The position numbers were made by a program, and so were the translations under genes. The notes beneath the pieces were generated by a model that did no database searches, was not told where the DNA came from, and saw only the letters and a program-made list of their open reading frames with translations. This document shows, one piece after another, positions 15,602 through 23,289 of a stretch of DNA of 40,703 nt; positions within the stretch are counted from its first letter, which is position 1; each line of letters opens with the position of its first letter. The DNA comes from an uncultured Thermoleophilia bacterium (GTDB lineage Bacteria > Actinomycetota > Thermoleophilia > UBA2241), in NCBI GenBank assembly GCA_903862845.1, contig CAIOZS010000132.1:1-40703 (forward strand), in the 5' to 3' direction.

Positions 15602-15877
15602 ATGCTGGCCGACGTGAACGCCCGCAACGCTCGTCTGCTCGTCATCGCTCCCCTTCGCCTCGAGCGCGCGGCCGTGCGCTGCGGTCTTCCCGAAGCGCTG
15701 GTGCTGCGCTCCGGCATGGGCGCCGCCCGTGCGCGGTCCGTCGCGCTGGCCGCCGCGCGCATCCCGGCCGCTGCGGTCGCGGTCGCCGGATTCTGCGGCG
15801 CGCTCGCCGGTGGCCTCGTCGCCTGGCAGGCGTTGCGACGGGCGGCGCCCGCCCTGGCGCTCTGGGCTCGGGCGTGA
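15602..15877 (+). pseudogene. N-terminal fragment of a nucleoside-phosphorylase-like protein
   Basis: From ATG 15602 (or GTG 15614) the translation reads ARLLVIAPLRLERAAVRCGL, then LRSGMGAARARSVALAAARI and AVAVAGFCGALAGGL. This is the beginning of the phosphorylase/nucleosidase superfamily, as in hopanoid-associated HpnG-type proteins: APLR.E, GMG...A and GFCGA. Family members continue for 120 or more residues with P-G-D-V-V and a catalytic region. Here the homology ends at GAL and a short unrelated tail (AWQALRRAAPALALWARA) leads to the stop. The stop overlaps the GTG start of the following methyltransferase by four bases. The fragment lacks an active site and is a truncated gene. Confidence 0.6.
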
Positions 15878-16671
15878 GGGCTGCAAAGCTTCTTGCCGCC
15901 TCCATCCGGGATCTCGGGCTCGGGGCCACGCTCGAGGGGCTTCCCCTGATCCTGATCTCCCCCCTGACGATGCGGCGCCTGAAGCGGCGCAAGCTGAGGG
16001 AGTCACTGCAGGATGGGTTCGACGCCGCGCACGGCACGGACACGGCCGCGGTCCTCGTGGGCCGCGAGCTCGGGCCGGGCGTCACCCGCAGCGGTCACCT
16101 GGTCGTCCATTACGAGACGACGAGCGCCGCCGCCATCAGAGCGCCGCTCGACGGCCTCGCCATCGACTTCTCGCGGTTCGTGTTCATCGATCTCGGCTGC
16201 GGCAAGGGCAAGCCGCTGATGGTCGCGGCCGCGTACCCCTTCCGCAGGCTGATCGGCGTGGACATCTCGCCGGCGTGCATCGCGGTCGCGAGGCGGAACA
16301 TCGCTCGCTACGGGCCCGAGAAGCTCGACCCTGCTCGCGTCGAGCTCCTGACCCTGGACGCGGAGGACTTCGAGCTCCCCGGCGATCCGCTGGTGATCTA
16401 CCTGTTCAACCCGTTCCCGGGCAAGGTGCTGGAGGGGGTCGTCGCCAACCTGGAAAGGAGCCTGAGAGAGCAGCCCAGAGAGGCCGTGATCGTCTACGTG
16501 AACCCGCACGCCCTTGCCGCCATCACGCGCTCGGAGCTCTTCGAAAGAATACCGACGATCGCCGACAGAATGCCGATGGCAGCCGTCGGGATGCCGCCCT
16601 ACGAGCAGGCGGCCGTGTTTGTCACGAGGCCTGAAGCGGCGGGCAAGAGCGCGTCGAGCAAGCAGCGCTGA
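15874..16671 (+). CDS. Class I SAM-dependent methyltransferase
   Basis: About 265 residues, starting at GTG 15874 in a GTGA overlap with the preceding fragment. The SAM-binding motif FVFIDLGCGKGKPLMVAAAY is near residues 107-126, followed by the acidic ribose-binding LIGVDISPACIAVARRNIAR and motif VELLTLDAEDFELPGDPLVI. YLFNPFPGKVLEGVVANLER follows, typical of DUF-type methyltransferases whose motif IV is (F/L)-x-N-P-(F/W). The region before the SAM motif, HYETTSAAAIRAPL, is shared by a small-molecule or protein methyltransferase group with unknown substrate. The coupling with the phosphorylase fragment suggests that the gene moved or was fused during a deletion that removed the rest of the phosphorylase. 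Confidence 0.75.
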   Translation: MRAAKLLAASIRDLGLGATLEGLPLILISPLTMRRLKRRKLRESLQDGFDAAHGTDTAAVLVGRELGPGVTRSGHLVVHYETTSAAAIRAPLDGLAIDFSRFVFIDLGCGKGKPLMVAAAYPFRRLIGVDISPACIAVARRNIARYGPEKLDPARVELLTLDAEDFELPGDPLVIYLFNPFPGKVLEGVVANLERSLREQPREAVIVYVNPHALAAITRSELFERIPTIADRMPMAAVGMPPYEQAAVFVTRPEAAGKSASSKQR

Positions 16672-16722
16672 CGGAGGGCGAGGCGCCACCGCCGGCGACC
16701 GTCAGGCACCATCGGCGTCCCG

Positions 16723-18045
16723 CTACGACGCCTGCGCGTTCCCGATCTTGGGCTTCCCGACCGGCGCCTTGGCCTTCGACCTCGGCAGCGACGAGGGGGC
16801 CACGAACGTGCTGCCCTTCGGGCCGACCTTCACCGCCTTGTGCAGCGCGCTGCCGTGCAGCAGTTCGCCCCAGGAGAGGAACCAGACGGTCCAGCCGTCG
16901 CCCCACGTGCCGGCCGCGGGGCTGCCGGTGACGGTCACCGGATCGCCGGGCACGGCGAGCTCGTAGTAGGTCTGCGCGTGCTCCGGAGAGAGGTTCACGC
17001 AGCCGTGGCTGACGTTGGCGTAGCCCTGCACGCCCACCGACCAGGAGGCGTCGTGCATGTAGTTGCCGCTCCAGGTGAAGAGCACCGACCACGGTACCAT
17101 GAGGTCGTAGTCGGGCCCCACCATGTGGGCGGGGTTCTGCTTCTCGATCGTCAGGTAGGTGCCGTTGGGCGTGTCCTTGCCGGGTCGCCCTGTGCTGATG
17201 GGCCAGGTGGCCCACAGGCGCTTGTCCTTGTAGATGCGCACGTGATGGGCGCTCGCACTGGCCACGGCGATCAGCGACTGCCCGATCTCGAAGTCTTGCT
17301 TGACGGTGTGCACGCCGTACACGCCGGGCGCGCCCTCCACGCCGTCGAGATGGCCGACGAAGCGCACCTTGGTGTGCGGCGGCCAGTAGGCGCGCGGGCG
17401 GAAGTACAGGGTCGAGCTGTTGTCCCAATACCATGCCCCGTCGACGCGCCTCGAGGCCCACAGGTGCAGCGACTGCTCCACCGCCTTCTTGTTCGTGATG
17501 GGATTGCCGAACTGGACGATGATCGGCATGCCGACGCCGTAGGTGAGGCCCTTCCCCTGGAAGATCTGCGCAGAGAACGTGGCCTTGGGCTTCAGCGTGC
17601 GGAACCTGCCGATCTTGGTGACGGTGCGTCCGGCGGCATCGAGAGCCGTGACCTTCACCGCGTAGCGGGTGTCGGTGTTGAGGGCCCACTGGCTGTGCCA
17701 GGAGGTGGCGGAGTTGCCCAGCGTGCCTCTGACGGCGTCGCCGGACGTCTTGACGCTGACCTTGACGAGCGTGCCGCCGCGCACCCGCACGGTGATGCCC
17801 TTCTGCGGCTTCGCGCTCTGGCTGCCGCCTCCGGGCTTGATCGAGATGTGGGCGGTCGGAGTGGAGGGCAACGGAGAGGGAGAGGGAGAGGGGCTCGAGG
17901 AGGCGGAGGGTACGGCGCTGGGCCCGCAGGCGGCGGCGACCAGGCTGAGGCAGAGAATCGCCGCGCCAGCAGCGAGCACTCCTCGGCCGCGGCGCGTGCG
18001 CGCGCCCCTTCGCGCTTCGCCGCGCGACGCTTCGCCGCGTCGCAT
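16723..18045 (-). CDS. L,D-transpeptidase lipoprotein with Ig-like domains
   Basis: About 440 residues. A basic N-terminus and the hydrophobic AAILCLSLVAAAC give a lipobox with Cys40 as the lipidated residue, followed by a serine/proline linker (PSASSSPSPSPSPLPS). Two beta-rich Ig-like domains follow, with GITVRVRGGTLVKVSVKTSG, RFRTLKP and GLTYGVGMPIIVQFGNPI, matching the actinobacterial Ig-plus-YkuD architecture. The catalytic domain contains GTYLTIEKQNPAHMVG, HDASWSVGVQGYANVSHGCV and NLSPEHAQ, with the catalytic cysteine near residue 348. The enzyme crosslinks cell-wall peptides by 3-3 bonds on the outer side of the membrane. GTG 18057 is an alternative start. The DNA around the start is repetitive in CGCGCGACGC-like words. 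The C-terminal tail is lysine-rich. Confidence 0.9.
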   Translation of the reverse strand: MRRGEASRGEARRGARTRRGRGVLAAGAAILCLSLVAAACGPSAVPSASSSPSPSPSPLPSTPTAHISIKPGGGSQSAKPQKGITVRVRGGTLVKVSVKTSGDAVRGTLGNSATSWHSQWALNTDTRYAVKVTALDAAGRTVTKIGRFRTLKPKATFSAQIFQGKGLTYGVGMPIIVQFGNPITNKKAVEQSLHLWASRRVDGAWYWDNSSTLYFRPRAYWPPHTKVRFVGHLDGVEGAPGVYGVHTVKQDFEIGQSLIAVASASAHHVRIYKDKRLWATWPISTGRPGKDTPNGTYLTIEKQNPAHMVGPDYDLMVPWSVLFTWSGNYMHDASWSVGVQGYANVSHGCVNLSPEHAQTYYELAVPGDPVTVTGSPAAGTWGDGWTVWFLSWGELLHGSALHKAVKVGPKGSTFVAPSSLPRSKAKAPVGKPKIGNAQAS

Positions 18046-18375
18046 GCGCGCGCTCACGTGCGGCCTCGGCCGCACGTCGGCCAGAGGGCCAATCCTCGGC
18101 TGCGCTATTCCTCGCAGGGTATGCGTGAGCCTCTCCTTCGGTAGTCGGCGGCGGAGCCCTGAGGATGCGCCGCGCCGCCGAGCCTCTTCTTCCCACTGGT
18201 GGTGAGGAGAAAGCATACCGGCCCCGGCCCGGCGTTGCCCGGGCGGCGGCAGCGTCTCGTGCGTCGGCCTGCGGCGACACGCGCCTCCACCAAGCATGAT
18301 GACTTGCTTCCGGCCGTCGCTCTGTGCAAGCTGACGAGCGAACCAATGATCGAGCCAACGAGGGGCAGGTCGACG

Positions 18376-18783
18376 ATGGTGAGGATCACGGCAGGCGGAT
18401 TCTCGTTCGTCGCGCGTCTCGAGAAGGAGGACGCTCCCGAGACCGTGGCGGCATTCCGGCGGCTCCTGCCGCTCGAGTCGCGCCTCATCCACGTGCGCTG
18501 GAGTGGGGAGGCCGGCTGGATCCCCTTCGGCGACCGCGATCTCGGGCTCGCGCCCGAGAACGCCACGAGCTATCCGCAACCCGGTGAGATCCTGCTCTAC
18601 CCGGGCGGCGTCTCCGAGACGGAGATCCTGCTCTCGTACGGCAGCGTCAGTTTCGCCTCGAAGGCCGGCCCGTTGGCGGGCAATCATTTTGCGACGATCG
18701 TGGAGGGCAACGAGAACCTGCGCGCCCTGGGCACGAGCCTCCTCTGGGAGGGTGCCCAGAGAATCGTGGTCACGTTGGGGTAA
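18376..18783 (+). CDS. DUF3830 family cyclophilin-like protein
   Basis: About 135 residues, starting at ATG 18376 with a GGGGCAGG site. The sequence FSFVARLEKEDAPETVAAFR, RLLPLESRLIHVRWSGEAGW and PENATSYPQPGEILLYPGGV is typical of DUF3830, a family with a cyclophilin-like barrel fold. These proteins often sit with amide-hydrolysing or ring-opening enzymes, and a role as a small hydrolase or ligand-binding protein has been suggested, but none is proven. The DNA before it (18046-18375) has no recognised gene and contains the shared promoter region with the L,D-transpeptidase. No operon partner is close. Confidence 0.75.
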   Translation: MVRITAGGFSFVARLEKEDAPETVAAFRRLLPLESRLIHVRWSGEAGWIPFGDRDLGLAPENATSYPQPGEILLYPGGVSETEILLSYGSVSFASKAGPLAGNHFATIVEGNENLRALGTSLLWEGAQRIVVTLG

Positions 18784-19005
18784 GACGTGTGGGGGCCGTG
18801 GCCTTGTTCGAGTCAGCGGGCCGGCACAGCGTGCTGGCATCATAGAGCCAACTGAGCTCGCTGCGCTCGACGCCGCTCCAGGCTGGTCCCGCCGAGGGGC
18901 CTTCCTCCCACCACACCTGCTCGTTTTCGCCGATGCCCGTGGGGGGTATTCCTCGTTGACGTGAGCTCCGGCGGGCGGGGTTCGGGATACTGGAGGAAAG
19001 GACTG

Positions 19006-19887
19006 ATGACGGAGCCAGCAGCCAAGTCGTCAGACTACGACGTGATCGTGGTGGGGGCGGGGCCGGCGGGCATCTCTGCCGCCATCAATGTGGCCAATCG
19101 CGGGCGCACCGTGGCCCTGATGGGCGGGCAGGCGCCGTTCGGCCGTATCCGCCAGGCGCCGTCGATCGCGAACTACCCCGGGTTCACTGCGGCGAGCGGA
19201 GAGGAGCTGGCGGCCGCCTTCGAGCGCCATCTCGAAGAGTTCGACGTGCCCGTCATCGGGGAGAAGGCGGGGAAGATCATCCGCGGCGAAGACGGATTCG
19301 TCGTCTTCAGCGAGCGCGAGGTCTACCACGCCGGCGCAGTGGTGCTCGCCACCGGCGTGTACCGCGAAGCCGAGATCGAGGGTGAAGAGGACCTCGTGGG
19401 CCAGGGGGTGAGCTACTGCGTGACCTGCGATGGCAGGCTGTTCGCGGGGCGCCGCGCAGCCTTCATCAGCTACGTTCCCGAGGGCGAGGAGGAGGCAGCG
19501 GCTCTCTCCGAGGACTTCGGCGTCGACGTCACGTACCTGCCCCTGTACCAGGGTGACTACCGCCTCCCGGAGGGCGTGCGCGTGCTGCCGGGGGCGCGAC
19601 CGACACGCCTGGCGCGAGCGGACGGCCACATGCTCGTGTCGCTGCCCGGCGAGGAACTGCAGGTAGACGCGGTGTTCATCTACAAGAACAGCGTCTCTCC
19701 GCGCACCCTTCTCGACGGCTTGGCCTCCGACGGCCGCCACGTGACCGTCGGCAGACGTATGGAGACCGGGGTGCCCGGAGTCTTCGCGGCGGGCGACTGC
19801 ACGGGGGAGCCGTATCAGACAGCCAAGGCCGTGGGCGAGGGGCAGGTGGCGGCGCTCGAGGCCGTGCGTTTCCTGCGCAACCGGTAG
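19006..19887 (+). CDS. Thioredoxin-reductase-like flavoprotein without an NADPH-binding motif
   Basis: About 293 residues, starting at ATG 19006 behind GGAGGAAAGG. FAD binding is clear: DVIVVGAGPAGISAAINVAN at the N-terminus and GVFAAGDCTGEPYQTAKAVG at the C-terminus. The redox disulfide is YCVTCDG (cysteines near 138 and 141), as in thioredoxin reductases. The segment that normally forms the NADPH site (GGGDSA followed later by HRR) reads FISYVPEGEEEAAALSEDFG and LPLYQGDYRLP, with neither motif. The electron donor is thus probably not NADPH; flavin-type ferredoxin-dependent reductases of clostridia show the same loss. Its likely target is a thioredoxin or a peroxide-handling partner. The OsmC gene 71 bases downstream points to thiol redox defence. 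Confidence 0.85.
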   Translation: MTEPAAKSSDYDVIVVGAGPAGISAAINVANRGRTVALMGGQAPFGRIRQAPSIANYPGFTAASGEELAAAFERHLEEFDVPVIGEKAGKIIRGEDGFVVFSEREVYHAGAVVLATGVYREAEIEGEEDLVGQGVSYCVTCDGRLFAGRRAAFISYVPEGEEEAAALSEDFGVDVTYLPLYQGDYRLPEGVRVLPGARPTRLARADGHMLVSLPGEELQVDAVFIYKNSVSPRTLLDGLASDGRHVTVGRRMETGVPGVFAAGDCTGEPYQTAKAVGEGQVAALEAVRFLRNR

Positions 19888-19958
19888 CCGTCATGAAGGC
19901 GAGCGTGCACGCGGTCCCTTGAGTCGAAGGCCATCGACCTCGCGAAAGGAGTGGCCAC

Positions 19959-20501
19959 ATGCCCACATCGAAGGTAGACGTCCGCGCGCGTCAGGCGCCG
20001 ATCCGGCAGCGCTATCTCGAAGATCCCGACAGCGCCACGGAAGTCCTGCGCGTGAGCGGCGGCAGCGGCGATCTGGCTGATCCCTTGCATTGCGTCGTCT
20101 CTGCGGAGTCGGTGCCCGCTGCCAGGTTTCGCTGCGGCGCGCACCCTGCCGTCGGCGGCGACGGCGACGTGCCCTGTTCCGGGGACCTTCTGCTTGCCGC
20201 TCTGGCGGCTTGCCAGGAGACCACCCTGCGCATGGTCGCCGCGAACATGGGCATCGATCTGGAGGAGCTGGAGGTCTCGGTCGAGGGCGACTGGGACCCG
20301 CGTGGCACGCTGGCGATGGGCAAGGAGTACCCGATCGGCATCACCGCCGTGCGCGCCCACACCCGCGTGGTGGTGCGCGGGGACGAACGCGGAGAGCGCG
20401 CGGAGCGGCTGCTGCGCAGCGCCGAACGCTATTGCGTCGTTCTCAGCACGTTGCGAGCAGGGGTCCCGGTCGAGTCCACCTTCGCGCTGGAGAGCCTGTA
20501 G
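19959..20501 (+). CDS. OsmC/Ohr-family thiol peroxidase-like protein
   Basis: About 180 residues, starting at ATG 19959 with AAAGGAG upstream. The two redox cysteines lie in LLLAALAACQETTLRM (near residue 85) and ERYCVVLSTLRAGVPVES (near residue 159). These are the family pair that attacks and resolves organic hydroperoxides. The central helix/strand GIDLEELEVSVEGDWDPRGT is also characteristic. The N-terminus (VDVRARQAPIRQRYLEDPDS) is longer than in short Ohr proteins and resembles the OsmC group that accepts reducing power from lipoyl or thiol proteins. It follows the flavoprotein reductase on the same strand and the two may work in one pathway. The precise substrate is inferred. Confidence 0.85.
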   Translation: MPTSKVDVRARQAPIRQRYLEDPDSATEVLRVSGGSGDLADPLHCVVSAESVPAARFRCGAHPAVGGDGDVPCSGDLLLAALAACQETTLRMVAANMGIDLEELEVSVEGDWDPRGTLAMGKEYPIGITAVRAHTRVVVRGDERGERAERLLRSAERYCVVLSTLRAGVPVESTFALESL

Positions 20502-20601
20502 CCAGTACCTCCGTGGGCATACCGCGCGGGGCCGCGCAGCTCACCCGCAGGAAGAAGCGATCACTCCTGCGCTCCGCCGAGCGACGAACGCAGGACCTCC
20601 A

Positions 20602-20970
20602 TCACCGGCTCGGTTCCGCTGCGGCGTTCCGCGCAGCCTCGCGATACAGGTCGACCAGCTCCTTCGCCATCTCGAAGCCCGGCTGCTGTTTGCTCGTGAA
20701 CATGATCGAGTCTTCGTCTTGCGCCGCAGCGAAGCCGCCGCGCTTCTTCTCGCCGCCGGGGAGTGAGAACTGGATGTAGCCGTTGACGAATGCGGTCGCC
20801 CTCTTGAGCTGAGTCCCGGAAATCTGGTCGATGGCGATCTCCTTGCTCCCCCTGATGCCTTGACCCATCAACGGCAGCAATGCGCGTTTTCGCCTGATGA
20901 GGATGCGATCCGGCGTCACCACAAGCGTGCCGTTCACCCCTTTGGTCGCGAACTTTCTTGGCCCTTCCAT
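20602..20970 (-). CDS. DUF4429-like PH-domain protein
   Basis: About 122 residues from ATG 20970, which follows a GGGGG stretch. The sequence FATKGVNGTLVVTPDRILIR, RGSKEIAIDQISGTQLKRAT and AFVNGYIQFSLPGGEKKRGG matches the bacterial PH-like DUF4429 unit. In that unit a beta-rich domain is built on an N-G-x-(L/I)-x-(L/V) opening, an (E/D)-I-x-(I/L)-x-x-I strand and a G-x-I-x-F strand. A short helix, QPGFEMAKELVDLYREAA, closes the domain. Larger members add SHOCT helices; here none remain. Such proteins are found mainly in actinobacteria and probably bind membranes or proteins. Function is unknown. It is convergent with osmC. Confidence 0.65.
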   Translation of the reverse strand: MEGPRKFATKGVNGTLVVTPDRILIRRKRALLPLMGQGIRGSKEIAIDQISGTQLKRATAFVNGYIQFSLPGGEKKRGGFAAAQDEDSIMFTSKQQPGFEMAKELVDLYREAARNAAAEPSR

Positions 20971-21389
20971 TGAATCCCCCACGTTCGTGACCGCTGTTGC
21001 CGCGATGGCGGTCCAGCCCCGCCGGCGGGTCCCCCTCCGACGTGGCTGCATTGTAGCGGCGCGGGGATGCGAGTATCACAGTGCCTGCGGTGTGAGCCCG
21101 CAGAGACGAGGCTTCGTCAGGAGGGCCGCACCACGGCGTTCGGGACTCTTCCTTCATGACCGGGCGCGAACATGTGCACTCGGTCCCGGGGCGCGGCGCA
21201 GAAGCGTGGCGCAGGCCTTCGGTGCTGATGATGTCGGAGCTGGGAGCCTTGCCTGAGTGAGCCCTGGCAGGTGCCCTCTTCCCGGTTTGAGGGAATAGAT
21301 AGTTGCTCGGTCAACAGGCTGCGTCGTCGCCGGCTCTCGAAAGCAGATTCGGCGGCGGATGCGGCCAATCGTCGAGAGGACGATGTCAG
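20971..21389. other. Divergent intergenic region without a recognised gene
   Basis: About 420 bases between the minus-strand PH-like gene and the plus-strand zinc-finger gene. Translations in all frames are arginine- and serine-rich and show no family. The region should hold both promoters. A T/A-richer stretch, GGGAATAGATAGTTGCTCGG near 21290-21310, might be part of the zinc-finger gene promoter. I see no convincing repeat or RNA gene. Confidence 0.4.
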
Positions 21390-21683
21390 GTGCGCACGCT
21401 CACCACTCCCAAGACCTTCGACTGCCGAATCTGCAGCGCGGCCCTCAAGTCGCAGCGAGACCTCGACACCCACATGTTCCTGCGTCACGACGAGTGCGCC
21501 GCCGCGCGCCTCGGCACTCCGATCACGTTTCGCTGCGCCACCTGCGGGGAGGCCTTCGCGCGCCGCGGCGACCTGCTCGCTCACCTGCGCCGGCGCGGCC
21601 ACGGCCACCCCGCAGAGTGGGACAAGGGCCGGCGCCCGGGGGCGCAGCGCCCGCGCGGCCGGTCTCGGCCTGGCGGCGGCTGA
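21390..21683 (+). CDS. Two-finger C2H2 zinc-finger protein
   Basis: About 97 residues from GTG 21390, with GAGAGGA upstream; longer starts at 21303 are possible. Two classical C2H2 fingers are spelled out. Finger 1 is FDCRICSAALKSQRDLDTHM followed by FLRH: C-x2-C-x12-H-x4-H. Finger 2 is FRCATCGEAFARRGDLLAHL followed by RRRGH: C-x2-C-x12-H-x5-H. Each has the hydrophobic residues (F, L) expected in the finger core. They are joined by a 14-residue linker, longer than the TGEKP-type linker. The tail is basic and glycine-rich. Classical C2H2 fingers are rare in bacteria and differ from the Ros/MucR single finger. Binding of DNA or RNA is inferred. A strong hairpin terminator follows. Confidence 0.75.
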   Translation: MRTLTTPKTFDCRICSAALKSQRDLDTHMFLRHDECAAARLGTPITFRCATCGEAFARRGDLLAHLRRRGHGHPAEWDKGRRPGAQRPRGRSRPGGG

Positions 21684-21728
21684 ACGCCGGCCGCCGCCGC
21701 CCTCAGGCTGGGAGGAGCGCATGCCCAT

Positions 21729-21769
21729 GAGAACGGCCGGCCGCTGCACAGCGGCGGCCGGCCGTTCTC
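21729..21769. terminator. Bidirectional hairpin terminator between convergent genes
   Basis: GAGAACGGCCGGCCGC (21729-21744) pairs perfectly over 16 bases with its complement at 21754-21769 around a nine-base loop. It sits between the ends of the zinc-finger gene and the convergent metallo-beta-lactamase-fold gene. The right arm ends in GTTCTC and the left arm begins with GAGAAC, giving short T-containing ends on either strand. Confidence 0.75.
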
Positions 21770-21787
21770 GGCGGTGGCTCGCCGGCG

Positions 21788-23146
21788 TCACTCAGCGTTG
21801 TCGGCCGGCCACTTTTTCCACTCCGCGGGGATGTGCTCCATGGTGTAGTCGCTGTACTGCGCGAACGGCCCTTTGTACTTGGCCGGCTCCAGCTCGTCGG
21901 AGCTGTACTGCGCGATCATGAGGTCCCAGGCGAAGTCGGGCATGAGCGACATGCGCTGCTTGATGTCCTGGCCAGGCCGCAGGTTGATGACCATGCCGTC
22001 GATCGCCCAGGCGAGCGGACCGTCGTACTGCTTGCGCACGGCGTCCATCGCCGGGATGAAGCAGTCCTGGTTGAAATGGCAGTGCGTGATGACGCCGAGG
22101 CGCGGCTCGCACTTGGCCATGATCTGGCCGAATCCCTTCTCCGGGGTGTGCGAGTTGGCCTGCACCTCCATCGACCCGGCGAGGTTCGTGGAGTAGCCGT
22201 CGTCGCCGGGGTAGAGGTCCGACTGGTGTTCGACCCAGGTCTGCGGCGTGAGCGCCATCTCGTGGATGAGCACGTCCACACCCTTGCTGTACTTGGGCAG
22301 CCAGGTCGTGGGCTTGGTGTCGCCGCTGAAGACCACACTCTGGCCCTTGAACTCGAGCTTGTAGCTCACCGAGCCGTCGCGGTCGTGGGCGGCGGGGAAG
22401 TGAGTGATCGTGACGTCGTCGTCCTGATAGGCGATGGCGTCGGCGCCCTCAGCCCTGTAGTCGAACTCGTGCGCCACGATGTCGTAGCCGCCTCCAGGGT
22501 TCGGGTTCTCCGTGGTCGGCTTGAGGTCGGTGGGAAGGAAGCTGAAGGCCTCCCGGTGCCAGGCGCACATCGCGTAGAGGGCCTCGCAGAAGGCCTCGGT
22601 CCCCTCCTTGTCGTACACGGCGCCGTTCAGCTTCGGCCCGCTGGGCCCGTAGACGTGCATCGGCGTCACGCGCCCGTGCGGAGGCCCGAAGCAGTACAGG
22701 GCAGTCAGGTCGCTCATGTGGTCGGCGTGGAGGTGCGTGATGAAGAGGTGCTGCATGCGCGTGTACGGCACGCCCATGGCCTGGTACTTGGTCAGGGTGC
22801 CCATGCCGAGGTCGAAGACGAAGCTCTGCCCGGAACCGACCTCGATGAAGACGCTGTTGGCGGCCTGGGCGATGCGGGGGACGAAGGCCGTACCCATGAA
22901 CGACACCCGGATCTCGTCCTCGGCCAGCGGCTCGACCGGGATGTACCAGTTGTTGTGCATGAGCTTGTCGGCGATCTGCGGCAGCGTGGGGTCGCCGGGA
23001 GGCACCACAGGGTCGAAAGCTTTGCCCGCGGCCATGGCCTGGTCTGGGCTGCCGAAGCCCGGCACGCCCATCGCGTTGGCCGCCCACAACGCTCCGGCTG
23101 TAGCGCCGGATGCCGCGAGAAATTGCTTGCGAGTAAGGTCGTCCAT
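21788..23146 (-). CDS. Exported metallo-beta-lactamase-fold hydrolase
   Basis: About 452 residues, starting at ATG 23146 behind GGAGGGGG. The N-terminus LTRKQFLAASGATAGALWAA resembles a Tat signal with lysine in place of the second arginine. The mature enzyme shows the zinc-binding motifs THLHADHMSDL (near residues 134-144), PAAHDRDGSVSYKLEF, VVFSGDTKPTTW and LGVITHCHFN. These are ligands for two metals as in lactonases, arylsulfatases and RNase Z-like proteins. The length exceeds the usual 250-300 residues because of insertions (such as PTTENPNPGGGYDIVAHEFD) and a C-terminal tail. Substrate is unknown. It is divergent from a TetR-family gene 143 bases away, the likely regulator. Confidence 0.85.
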   Translation of the reverse strand: MDDLTRKQFLAASGATAGALWAANAMGVPGFGSPDQAMAAGKAFDPVVPPGDPTLPQIADKLMHNNWYIPVEPLAEDEIRVSFMGTAFVPRIAQAANSVFIEVGSGQSFVFDLGMGTLTKYQAMGVPYTRMQHLFITHLHADHMSDLTALYCFGPPHGRVTPMHVYGPSGPKLNGAVYDKEGTEAFCEALYAMCAWHREAFSFLPTDLKPTTENPNPGGGYDIVAHEFDYRAEGADAIAYQDDDVTITHFPAAHDRDGSVSYKLEFKGQSVVFSGDTKPTTWLPKYSKGVDVLIHEMALTPQTWVEHQSDLYPGDDGYSTNLAGSMEVQANSHTPEKGFGQIMAKCEPRLGVITHCHFNQDCFIPAMDAVRKQYDGPLAWAIDGMVINLRPGQDIKQRMSLMPDFAWDLMIAQYSSDELEPAKYKGPFAQYSDYTMEHIPAEWKKWPADNAE

Positions 23147-23179
23147 GGCTCCCCCTCCGTTGAAAGTCACCCTGTGGCG

Positions 23180-23208
23180 ACTGTAACCTAGAGGTGACCG
23201 GGGCACAA
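23180..23208 (-). promoter_or_regulatory. Promoter and possible TetR operator upstream of the metallo-beta-lactamase-fold gene
   Basis: On the minus strand, TTGTGC (23203-23208) and TACAGT (23180-23185) are separated by 17 bases, a good sigma-70-type spacing, 34 bases before ATG 23146. An interrupted inverted repeat, GTCACC (23166-23171) and GGTGAC (23193-23198), surrounds the -10 box and could be an operator for the divergent TetR protein. The promoter is plausible; the operator is speculative. Confidence 0.35.
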
Positions 23209-23289
23209 TTGCTTTTGTCCTCGGGCGCGGGCTGGGATCGCAGGTGCGGACGCCGGCCGCGGTAGGCGAGAAGTGGAGAGGAGCGGCCG

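Noticed and set aside
17990-18060. Repetitive CGCGCGACGC-type DNA at the L,D-transpeptidase start as a repeat element
   Set aside because: It encodes the basic N-region of the signal peptide (RRGEASRGEARRGART) and is explained by the codons.
16840-18144. Plus-strand frame of about 434 codons opposite the L,D-transpeptidase
   Set aside because: It is antisense to a gene with a lipobox and the SHGCVNL motif; its own translation shows no recognisable domain.
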